A DNA stretch of 33,574 nucleotides, taken from positions 13,115 to 46,688 of the forward strand of contig NZ_MTAV01000265.1 in assembly GCF_002154695.1 (NCBI RefSeq). The letters are read 5' to 3'. Source of the DNA: Nostoc sp. T09. Lineage in GTDB: Bacteria; Cyanobacteriota; Cyanobacteriia; Cyanobacteriales; Nostocaceae. Positions 19,480 through 26,448 of this stretch are shown piece by piece (the stretch's first letter is position 1; every line of letters begins with the position of its first letter). The translations under genes were made by a program, and so were the position numbers. The notes beneath the pieces were generated by a model that was not told where the DNA came from, did no database searches, and saw only the letters and a list, made by a program, of their open reading frames with translations.

Positions 19480-20103
19480 TTATAAAATTAATTGACCAAT
19501 GCGTTTTAATACACTTAGTACCTGTTGGAATTCTGCATCTCGTTCAATTGATAATGCATAAGAACGAGCATATTTAGGCTTTTCTTGCTGAACTAGCTTA
19601 ACAAAAACAAACTCTCTACCGTTGACAAGTAACCCAAACGTTGGTCGTTCAATATTGGGAGCATCAAGCATATAAGCAAGTGCTTGGGGTAATGCGGTCA
19701 AGACATCAAATTTAGTGCTTTTAGATTCAATAACTAGTACTACTAGGCGTTTTTGAATTACTAAAACATCAATGTTACCTTTGACTATTATGCTTTCATC
19801 TACAGCAGAAATCTCAGTAGATTTTTCAGTTTCAATTTCAAAAGGTGGCTGATAAAAACCTGCTAAATCAAGCAGTGGAGATAGCACTACCATCTTCACT
19901 GCTTCTTCTGACATGGGACGCCGTTGAGTTAAATTTAAATAGTTACTTTTAACTCGTTCGAGCGAGAAAATTTCTGCATCATTCACCGATGGTAAATCAT
20001 TTGTCCATTCTGGAAAAAAATCAGCATTTGTAACCAATTGCAAACCAAATTTTTCTTCTAGTTCGTAAAGGCTGATATCCCGCGCTTGGATTGTTTGTAC
20101 CAT
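19480..20103 (-). CDS. Small PD-(D/E)XK nuclease related to type I restriction R-subunit N-terminus
   Basis: A 207-residue protein common in Nostoc-type genomes and usually annotated as restriction endonuclease subunit R. Its core resembles the HsdR_N nuclease domain: D112 (GNIDVLVI), E126 and K128 (IESKS) as the D...ExK metal site, and Q140-x3-Y144 (QALAY) as the QxxxY motif of RecB/HsdR-type nucleases. The helicase part of a true R subunit is absent, as are M and S genes, so it is a stand-alone nuclease-like protein of unknown target. It is divergent from the UvrD-like helicase gene, with 152 bases between the two starts. That arrangement could mean shared regulation. Confidence 0.72.
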   Translation of the reverse strand: MVQTIQARDISLYELEEKFGLQLVTNADFFPEWTNDLPSVNDAEIFSLERVKSNYLNLTQRRPMSEEAVKMVVLSPLLDLAGFYQPPFEIETEKSTEISAVDESIIVKGNIDVLVIQKRLVVLVIESKSTKFDVLTALPQALAYMLDAPNIERPTFGLLVNGREFVFVKLVQQEKPKYARSYALSIERDAEFQQVLSVLKRIGQLIL

Positions 20104-20255
20104 AATTAATTGGTGAATAATAAATACATCTGTATTATAATAGCTGAACTAGAAAATGGACGCGATATGTGAAATCGTGTCCTATATATGGAAGAAGATA
20201 GTACTAAAAGGTTTGATAATTTGGGAAAAAACTAGCAAGAGTATTAGGCAAGTAA

Positions 20256-22670
20256 GTGACCCAAGAATCTCTCTATTCGGAATTATCTGATAAATCACCT
20301 GTTTCTACCCTGCGGGAAGAGGCGATCGCACGCATTCGCAATAGCCTGCGTCCCGGACAACAACAAATGGCTGACTGGTACTCTGGCCCCTTGGCTGTTT
20401 CAGCTGTACCTGGTGCGGGTAAATCTACGGGTATGGCAGCCGCAGCAGCGATCGCGATCGCTCGTCAGTATGAACGTGTTGCCCAGTCGCGCCTCGCTTC
20501 GCGCCGCCAGTTGGTAGTTGTTACTTTTACACGTTCCGCCGCTGCTAATATTAAATTAAAAATTCGTGAATACTTAAAGCAATTATCTCTGCCTCAGATT
20601 GGCTTTGCTGTCTATACCTTGCATGGTCTAGCATTGAACATTGCCAGCCGCCATCCTGACTTATCTGGGTTACAGTTAGAAAACGTCACATTAATTACAC
20701 CAACTCAAAGCCATCGCTTCATCCGTACAGCCGTAGAACAATGGATTGCCAACAATCAAAGTAGTTATTTACGCTTACTAGAAGGTAGCCAATTTGACGG
20801 AGAAGAAACAGAAAGATTGCGTCGTCAATCGGTGCTGCGGACAGAAGTATTGCCAGACTTGGCAACTACAGTCATTCATGAAGCCAAAAGTTCTGGACTT
20901 TCGCCTGAAGATTTACGGCAGTGGAGTAAACAAACCACAGACCCATACACAATTTTAAACGTAGCCGCAGGCTTGTATGAGCAATATCAAAAATTAATGC
21001 GATCGCGCGACTTCATCGACTACGACGACATGATTTTAGCAGCGTTGCGGGTTCTAGATAACGACAGCGCTCGCCGCATTGAGCAAAACCAAGTTTTCGC
21101 CGTCTTTGAAGATGAAGCCCAAGATTCTAGCCCATTACAGACGAGATTGTTAGAAATTTTGGCAAGCGATTTGGGGGAAGATATGGGGACACGGGGACGG
21201 GGAGACACGGAGAGTTCTTTCCCCCCGTCTTCCTCATCTCCAATCAACTTGGTGCGCGTAGGCGACCCCAACCAAGCGATTAACTCCACCTTTACTCCAG
21301 CCGATCCAATTTATTTTCGCCAATTTTGCGCAGAGTGCGATCGCCTGCGAAGATTGGCAACAATGGATCAAGCTGGGCGGAGTACGAGAATTATCATTGA
21401 AGCGGCTAATTTTGCGCTGGAGTGGATCAATAGTTTTTACGGAGTCAAGATGCAACAGTCATCTCATGGCTCTATTTCTTCACTTCCCTTCCGTCCCCAG
21501 AGAATTCGTCCTGTGGACACTGGCGACCCTCAACAAGATGCGAACCCAGCATCAGTAGGAAGTGGGCTAGAACTGTACACTCCCCGAGATATTCATCACA
21601 CCGTCGAATTACTATCTAACAGAGTGATTGAGCTATTTGCTCAAGACCCAACGAAAGTTAGTGCAGCAGTGTTAGTGCGGGAAAATCGCCAAGGACGATG
21701 GTTAGCTGAGGCATTAGAACCTATATGTAAAGACCATAAAATTACACTTTACGATGTCGGAGAACGCGATCGCCGTTCTCATATTCCCCAAGAAATTTTA
21801 GCTCTACTACAATTTTGCGATCGCCCCCATTCACCTGATTACCTAAAAGCTGCGCTTGAAGTATTGGTGGAACGCCAGTTAATTCCCACCCAAGACCTAA
21901 ATGCTCTTGCCAGTTTACCAGAAGAATTTTTGTATCCTGGCCCCTTGGCAGCACCGCAATCGGAAACAGTCCAAAAAGCCTCACACTTATGTCGGAGTTT
22001 ACTCCGCGCTCGCTTAGAACTGCCGATATATCAGCTAATTTCCTTTTTGGCTTTGGCTTTAAATTACGACCAAGCAGAACTAGCAACTGCTGACAAACTT
22101 GCAGAACGGGTAAACCAGCAAATAGCTGGTAATAGTTCAATGGGAGCGATGCTGTCAGCTTTGAGTGAAATTGTCAGTTCCGAACGCTTTGAAGCTGTAG
22201 AAACAGAAGATTTAGAAGCGCGTTACACCCGTAATGGTCAACTGACGATTATCACCATGCACAAAGCCAAAGGGCTGGATTGGGACTATGTTTTTCTGCC
22301 CTTTCTCCACGAAAACTTAATTCCCGGTCGGTTTTGGGTTCCACCTCAAAGCCAATTTTTAGGCGACTTTACCTTATCAGAAGTGGCTCGCGCCCAAGTG
22401 CGTGCTGCTTTGCACAACGAATCACGGATACCAGAAGTATCTCAAGCTTGGGAGATAGCAAAACACCTAAAAACTGCCGAAGAATACCGTCTACTCTACG
22501 TTGCGATGACACGAGCCAAGCGGTTGTTGTGGATGTCTGCGGCGCAAAAAGCACCCTTTACATGGAGTAAACCAGAGAATTTGCAAGAACAAGCACCCTG
22601 CCCAGTATTCCCAGCATTAAAGCGCCAATTTCCTGAAAGTGTGGTTTCTTTCTCAAATTCCTCAGTTTAA
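20256..22670 (+). CDS. UvrD/Rep-like superfamily 1 DNA helicase
   Basis: An 804-residue ATP-dependent helicase. Motifs in order: Walker A AVPGAGKST (50-58), motif Ia VVVTFTRSAAANIK, Walker B/motif II DEAQD (286-290), motif III LVRVGDPNQAI (about 332-342), motif V TIITMHKAKGLDWDYVFLP and motif VI YRLLYVAMTRAKRLL. These define a 3'-5' UvrD-like unwinding motor. The protein ends soon after motif VI, with no RecB-type nuclease domain. The start is a GTG at 20256; the first convincing conserved residues begin near 30, so the exact start is uncertain. A low-complexity insert of about 24 residues between motifs II and III looks like a captured DNA repeat. It is divergent from a small nuclease gene, which could be its partner. 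Confidence 0.92.
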   Translation: MTQESLYSELSDKSPVSTLREEAIARIRNSLRPGQQQMADWYSGPLAVSAVPGAGKSTGMAAAAAIAIARQYERVAQSRLASRRQLVVVTFTRSAAANIKLKIREYLKQLSLPQIGFAVYTLHGLALNIASRHPDLSGLQLENVTLITPTQSHRFIRTAVEQWIANNQSSYLRLLEGSQFDGEETERLRRQSVLRTEVLPDLATTVIHEAKSSGLSPEDLRQWSKQTTDPYTILNVAAGLYEQYQKLMRSRDFIDYDDMILAALRVLDNDSARRIEQNQVFAVFEDEAQDSSPLQTRLLEILASDLGEDMGTRGRGDTESSFPPSSSSPINLVRVGDPNQAINSTFTPADPIYFRQFCAECDRLRRLATMDQAGRSTRIIIEAANFALEWINSFYGVKMQQSSHGSISSLPFRPQRIRPVDTGDPQQDANPASVGSGLELYTPRDIHHTVELLSNRVIELFAQDPTKVSAAVLVRENRQGRWLAEALEPICKDHKITLYDVGERDRRSHIPQEILALLQFCDRPHSPDYLKAALEVLVERQLIPTQDLNALASLPEEFLYPGPLAAPQSETVQKASHLCRSLLRARLELPIYQLISFLALALNYDQAELATADKLAERVNQQIAGNSSMGAMLSALSEIVSSERFEAVETEDLEARYTRNGQLTIITMHKAKGLDWDYVFLPFLHENLIPGRFWVPPQSQFLGDFTLSEVARAQVRAALHNESRIPEVSQAWEIAKHLKTAEEYRLLYVAMTRAKRLLWMSAAQKAPFTWSKPENLQEQAPCPVFPALKRQFPESVVSFSNSSV
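21182..21240. repeat. Intergenic-type repeat inserted in frame in the helicase gene
   Basis: The G-rich stretch at 21182-21212 (GGGGACACGGGGACGGGGAG and on), followed by a C/T-rich stretch, encodes GTRGRGDTESSFPPSSSS. Its complement has the same CCCCGT/GTCCCC word pattern as the intergenic DNA at about 18026-18066. It sits between helicase motifs II and III, where related helicases have only about ten linker residues. The frame is maintained. Confidence 0.65.
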
Positions 22671-22788
22671 ATACTGGTTTTTGGCAAATTTAGAATATGG
22701 GCTATATAGCAATAATCTAGATATTAATTTTTGTTAAGTAATTGACTTATTAGAATAGAATACATATACTTAAAAAGTAAGTAAATAG

Positions 22789-22805
22789 TCCTTAAAAAAT
22801 AAGGA
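22789..22805. promoter_or_regulatory. Inverted repeat upstream of the RHH gene (possible operator)
   Basis: TCCTTA (22789-22794) and TAAGGA (22800-22805) are perfect arms around five A. The palindrome ends 33 bases before the start codon of the ribbon-helix-helix gene, a suitable place for autoregulation by such a protein. This is inferred from position and symmetry only; no T-run follows, so it is unlikely to be a terminator. Confidence 0.4.
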
Positions 22806-22838
22806 TTAATTACGTAACAAACACAACAGGAGTAAAGC

Positions 22839-23063
22839 ATGGCTGTAAAAGACACCTCAAAAATAAGATTGAGCTTAGACGTTTCGCCTGAATTAAATGA
22901 CATTATTACTGAATTAGCACAAAAATCCGGTTCTACCAAAAGCGATGTTCTGCGCAAAGCTATTGCCTTAATGGAAATTGCTATTGACGCTAAAGATAGA
23001 GGTGAAAAGCTTGGTCTGGTAGATAAAACTCAATCTGTAAATACCGAAATTGTCGGAATTTAG
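22839..23063 (+). CDS. Ribbon-helix-helix (CopG/Arc-like) small protein
   Basis: A 74-residue protein with the layout of a ribbon-helix-helix DNA-binding domain: a beta strand KIRLSLDV (8-15), helix A (PELNDIITELAQKSG, 17-31) and helix B starting at the S/T-K-S-D-V-L cap (33-45). Such proteins dimerise and insert the paired strands into the DNA major groove; many are antitoxins or autorepressors. The C-terminal tail reads G-E-K-L-G-L-V-D, then TEIVGI. A strong AGGAG lies 6-10 bases before the ATG. An inverted repeat upstream and a strong terminator downstream make it a self-contained single-gene unit. No toxin gene is adjacent. The next gene has a C-terminus of similar pattern. Confidence 0.78.
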   Translation: MAVKDTSKIRLSLDVSPELNDIITELAQKSGSTKSDVLRKAIALMEIAIDAKDRGEKLGLVDKTQSVNTEIVGI

Positions 23064-23155
23064 TCTTTTTCTACAAGTTATACTGAGGTTCATGAAGATG
23101 TGCATACTAAAAAGGGAAAAATGATCAAGTATTGATAGTGTCAATATCATTAAAA

Positions 23156-23186
23156 CCCTGATAATTTGTATTATCAGGGACTTTTT
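23156..23186 (+). terminator. Rho-independent terminator of the RHH gene
   Basis: CCCTGATAAT (23156-23165) and ATTATCAGGG (23170-23179) form a perfect 10-bp stem with a TTGT loop, followed by AC and five T (23182-23186). It lies 93 bases after the RHH stop and 26 before the next start codon, so the second gene must have its own promoter or rely on read-through. Confidence 0.9.
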
Positions 23187-23211
23187 CACTCTATTATCAA
23201 AGAGGTTAATC

Positions 23212-23520
23212 ATGACTCATGAATACAATAAATATGACCTCGATGAAATTTGCAAACAACTTCAATATATAGTTTATGATGTATCTCAAAGTGAGTTTGA
23301 AAAATTAGAGTTAGAAGGTGAGAATTTGCAAGATACATTAGACATCCAACTTTTACACTGTAAAATTGAAAAGCTGGCTTTACAACTTGGAGTTGATGTT
23401 CCAACTTTTCTTAAACTTGCTATTGAAATGTATTCTCATGCTTTTGGAGATATTTCTTTAGGTAAAGAAATTGTATTAGTTGATGAAAGAAATAATTTAG
23501 TTAAAGAAATAGCTATTTAG
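23212..23520 (+). CDS. Small protein with an RHH-like C-terminal half (unknown function)
   Basis: A 102-residue protein I do not recognise as a named family. Residues 1-45 are acidic and helical. Residues 55-102 align without gaps, up to the LVD, with the C-terminal 49 residues of the RHH protein just upstream. Shared positions include L-A...G, L..AI, A, G, LVD and the final E-I..I, so the C-terminal half probably descends from a ribbon-helix-helix sequence. The strand-forming N-terminus of the RHH fold is not evident. GAGG lies 6-9 bases before the ATG, supporting translation. The terminator upstream falls inside the gap before it. Coding AT content is high. Function is unknown; a partner or antagonist of the RHH protein is one possibility. 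Confidence 0.65.
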   Translation: MTHEYNKYDLDEICKQLQYIVYDVSQSEFEKLELEGENLQDTLDIQLLHCKIEKLALQLGVDVPTFLKLAIEMYSHAFGDISLGKEIVLVDERNNLVKEIAI

Positions 23521-23736
23521 TTAGTTTTGTTTTCTATAGTATTAAAAATTAATATAATCATTAATTAAACATTTATTTTAGTCTTTTTTATATCTGCATA
23601 TAACAGTTTTTACTCAGAAAAAGTACATCTCAAATTTGAAATGATTTATAGACGAAGTCTAGCTATACAAAACCTGCATAGGAAGCACTATATTTTTTGA
23701 ATGAGTTGATTTATCATTTAATTTATATTTAAACAA

Positions 23737-24051
23737 ATGACTAGCAATCAACCTAATCAACCTAGCTCATCCCACAACAATACTCCTTCACAATTAGATT
23801 TAAATCAGCTTGTAACTCAACAAAAAATGGATCTAACTCTTAAACCTGGCAAAACTAATATTGATCATTTTAAAGAGATTATTATTAGTTTAATAGCATT
23901 AGCGGGAATAGCGTTTATAATTTATATATGTTCTACAGTTTTACAATCGGAAAAAGCCTCAGCAGATGATAAAAAATGGGCGCAATCTACTATAACTTTT
24001 ATAGTAGGAGGTGCTGTTGGCTATATAACCGGAAAAACACAAAGGGACTAA
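23737..24051 (+). CDS. Small two-helix membrane protein (unknown function)
   Basis: A 104-residue protein. A polar, Asn/Gln/Ser-rich N-terminus (1-45) precedes a first membrane helix at about 47-69. A short charged loop (EKASADDKKWAQS) leads to a second Gly-rich helix at about 83-99 (ITFIVGGAVGYITG) and a short basic tail. The size and two-helix form recall holin-like proteins and many small cyanobacterial membrane proteins, but no family can be named. No clear ribosome binding site precedes the ATG. The 216 bases upstream hold no gene or obvious signal. The second helix and the DDKKWA motif look conserved rather than random, which supports a real gene. Confidence 0.55.
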   Translation: MTSNQPNQPSSSHNNTPSQLDLNQLVTQQKMDLTLKPGKTNIDHFKEIIISLIALAGIAFIIYICSTVLQSEKASADDKKWAQSTITFIVGGAVGYITGKTQRD

Positions 24052-24326
24052 ACGTAATAATTACGATAGTAGCTCTATATAATTTGTGGAAATTTATAGC
24101 TAAAAAAGCTAGTTTTTTCCTATTTACATATAGGCTTTATCAGTTAGTACAAAAAAAGTGTAGTTTAGATTGAAGAATAAGATCTAACACCCTTATCAAC
24201 ATTGGGTTAAGCAATGCAAAACCTAACCTCCTTTTGATGCACTGATTTGATGAATTTTCCTTTGCGTGAGACATTCATATACCCCCGCCCTTGACGACAA
24301 TCCATGTGCCACAATCATTGATTAAA

Positions 24327-25112
24327 TCACTGCCTAGAGCTATTTACAAATTGTTTCCCACAGTCCTTACAGCGATAGCACTGCTTTCCCCTGCGATACC
24401 CGTTTTTAGATAATTGTGGCGATTGGCAATGAGGACATTTCATTACTTTCATTACTTTCATTACATTACTCAACAGGCTATCTCCCATATGCGGCTCTAA
24501 ATATGACACTAGCAACTCCTCAATCTGCTGAATTAGCAATTGCCTGTGTTGCTGATCTGCGGTGCGAAGTGCCGATAACATGACAGCATTGCTGCTATGA
24601 ACACAAACTTCTGCTAATAAACTACACTGCTCCTCACTTAATGCCGGGTTTCGCTGTTTCAAGATACTCGCCATAAAGTTAATCGCTTCTTGGGTCATGC
24701 TGTCATCGATTGACTGAAAAATCTCACGAGATATAAAAAACTGCACAAACACCACCCGTGACACTGGCTGTTCAAAGATTTGTGCGACAGCGCTTGCCAG
24801 AGTATGAATCATTTGGCGGAGTGGTAACTGGGCAATTTGTAGCTGATCTACCTGCGCCCACATGAGCTTGACCTGTTCGGTATGGCGCAACTCCATTGCA
24901 TGAAAAATAGCGGCTTTATCAGGAAAAAACTGGTATACAGAGCCAATTGCTGTCCCTGCTTTTGCCGCAATTAGATGGGTAGTCGCAGCTTCATAGCCCA
25001 CTTCGTCAAACACTGCTGCCGCCGCATCCAAGATTTTTTTGACCCTTTCTTTACCCCGCTGCTGTTTAGGTTGACGGCGCAAACTTCTTGACGAATGTGA
25101 ATATTCTGTCAT
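24327..25112 (-). CDS. TetR-family regulator fused to an IS1-type zinc ribbon
   Basis: A 261-residue protein. Residues about 20-68 form the TetR helix-turn-helix (KKILDAAAAVFDEVGY, then IAAKAGTAIGSVYQFFPDKAAIF). Residues 70-210 form the helical ligand-binding and dimer domain. The C-terminus is unusual: after a VMKVMKVMK tract (218-225) comes a zinc ribbon with C226-x2-C229 and C248-x2-C251. It reads like the N-terminus of IS1-family transposase subunits (MKCPHCQS, KNGYRRGKQ, CKDCGKQF). It ends ten residues after the last Cys. The gene is divergent from the Rieske oxygenase with 49 bases between starts, the classic place for a TetR repressor to control its target. The ribbon looks captured from a mobile element; whether it is functional is unknown. 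Confidence 0.88.
   Translation of the reverse strand: MTEYSHSSRSLRRQPKQQRGKERVKKILDAAAAVFDEVGYEAATTHLIAAKAGTAIGSVYQFFPDKAAIFHAMELRHTEQVKLMWAQVDQLQIAQLPLRQMIHTLASAVAQIFEQPVSRVVFVQFFISREIFQSIDDSMTQEAINFMASILKQRNPALSEEQCSLLAEVCVHSSNAVMLSALRTADQQHRQLLIQQIEELLVSYLEPHMGDSLLSNVMKVMKVMKCPHCQSPQLSKNGYRRGKQCYRCKDCGKQFVNSSRQ
24438..24464 (-). repeat. Three tandem 9-bp repeats at the TetR/zinc-ribbon junction
   Basis: TTTCATTAC is repeated three times without gaps and encodes the VMK repeats on the minus strand. It lies exactly between the TetR domain and the transposase-like zinc ribbon, ending at the Met that would start the transposase subunit. It may be a scar of the fusion or slippage after it. Confidence 0.85.
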
Positions 25113-25161
25113 ATTTTAGAAACACGACGGATTTTTCACAATTTTATATCTAGGGCCGAAC

Positions 25162-26157
25162 ATGATGCAGTCTATGCTTCCCGGTGCGCCTTGGTTGTTG
25201 GCACACAAATCGATGCTGGCAGTGAACCAACCCTGCAAAATTTCCTTGTCTGGGGTTGACTATGTGATGTGGAAAGATGCTGCTGGAGCCATATCTGCTT
25301 TACCAAATGCCTGCCCGCATATGGGGGCAATGCTGTCGGCAGGGTGGTGCGAAGCACAAAGCGATGGCACAAGTAGCGTGGTCTGTCCATTTCATGCCCT
25401 CAAGTTTGATTCCGAAGGCTGCACCGTTCTGCCAGGTTCTAGCAAGAAAACGTTGCCTCAGATGAAACCGTTAGAGTTAATTATTCAAGGCGATTTTATT
25501 TGGTCTTATGGGGAATACGAGCCGAAAGTACCAATTCCCACCGTGCTGAATGAGATTGCCAAAAATTACTACTTTGTCGGGCATACAGCAGATAGAAGTG
25601 TAGAGACCGATTTGCTGACCATGCTGTTGAATATGCATGACTACAATCATCAAAACGGCACTCACCGCGACTTATTTAGGATTACCGATGTCGAATTTCA
25701 TCAATTTATTGATAACGGGCATCATTCCCATGCGTTTTATGATATGCCCACAGCGCCTTACAGCTTGGTAGAAAAGCTGAGGAAACCGGATTTATTGCTA
25801 CTTCCTAGCACTATTAAAGCGCACCTGGAAAATCACTTTCCAGCCCTCGTGATTTTTCATGGAGAAATGCCATTAGGTAAAGCAGCCCAGTGTCATATAT
25901 TTGTACCAGAAGCCTTAAATCGTACACGAACTTACATTTTGTTATTCGCCCAAGCCAAGCATCCTACCTTTAAGCTATTTGGCAGCACTTATCTCAAATT
26001 TGGCAAGGTTGTAGTGGATCAAGATGCGGATATTCTCTCGAAGATTTATCCAGATACTCCTCAGAAAATTAAACTCAACAATGAAGTGGGTATGGACTGG
26101 GTACGGCGTAATTTTGAGAACTTCCCAAATGTTGTGGAACCTAATTTATCAAAGTAG
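25162..26157 (+). CDS. Rieske [2Fe-2S] non-haem iron oxygenase
   Basis: A 331-residue oxygenase of the Rieske ring-hydroxylase/PaO-like superfamily. The Rieske centre ligands are C51 and H53 (CPHMG) and C75 and H78 (CPFHAL). The mononuclear iron site fits N-x2-D-x2-H-x4-H exactly: N157, D160, H163 and H168. Such enzymes take electrons from a reductase or ferredoxin and insert oxygen into an organic substrate; the substrate cannot be inferred here. No electron-transfer partner gene is adjacent. There is no signal peptide. Two ATGs begin the frame (25162, 25165). It is divergent from the TetR regulator and is probably repressed by it, with a compound sensed by TetR as inducer or substrate. Confidence 0.9.
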   Translation: MMQSMLPGAPWLLAHKSMLAVNQPCKISLSGVDYVMWKDAAGAISALPNACPHMGAMLSAGWCEAQSDGTSSVVCPFHALKFDSEGCTVLPGSSKKTLPQMKPLELIIQGDFIWSYGEYEPKVPIPTVLNEIAKNYYFVGHTADRSVETDLLTMLLNMHDYNHQNGTHRDLFRITDVEFHQFIDNGHHSHAFYDMPTAPYSLVEKLRKPDLLLLPSTIKAHLENHFPALVIFHGEMPLGKAAQCHIFVPEALNRTRTYILLFAQAKHPTFKLFGSTYLKFGKVVVDQDADILSKIYPDTPQKIKLNNEVGMDWVRRNFENFPNVVEPNLSK

Positions 26158-26235
26158 ACAGCGCTGTAAAATTTGTCGCTGTTATAAGTCTCAAGTGGAA
26201 TTTATGTAAAATCAATTCCTCGGAAACTGAATTGA

Positions 26236-26307
26236 AAGTGCAACGTCAAATAAAATATCTTCTTGTGGTAGGGTCTTCTAATAGCAATTCACCATGAAGT
26301 TGCACTT
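26236..26307. repeat. Widely spaced inverted repeat in the gap after the Rieske gene
   Basis: AAGTGCAAC (26236-26244) and GTTGCACTT (26299-26307) are perfect 9-base inverted copies. A second pair, GAATTG (26229-26234) and CAATTC (26285-26290), lies beside them. The 291-base gap 26158-26448 holds no gene. The arms could be a small mobile-element remnant or a regulatory structure; chance is possible. Confidence 0.45.
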
Positions 26308-26448
26308 AATATTTAGTAAACTAATCTGCGCCACCGCTTGTTATAGCGTATGACGCCAAGGACGAAACAGCAGTCATTCTTAAGTGTAAATTCCGGAGAA
26401 TTGGTATTAGTAGCTAGATTAACTATTCAATTCTCAAGGTAAAAGAGC

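Noticed and set aside
19291-19577. Two short plus-strand frames at the 3' end of the small nuclease gene
   Set aside because: One starts at TTG, both overlap or abut the nuclease gene on the other strand, and neither has a binding site or motif.
24200-24326. Possible remainder of an IS1-type transposase after the zinc ribbon
   Set aside because: Reading on past the stop in the same direction gives no transposase-like sequence and no terminal inverted repeats were found, so only the ribbon is claimed.
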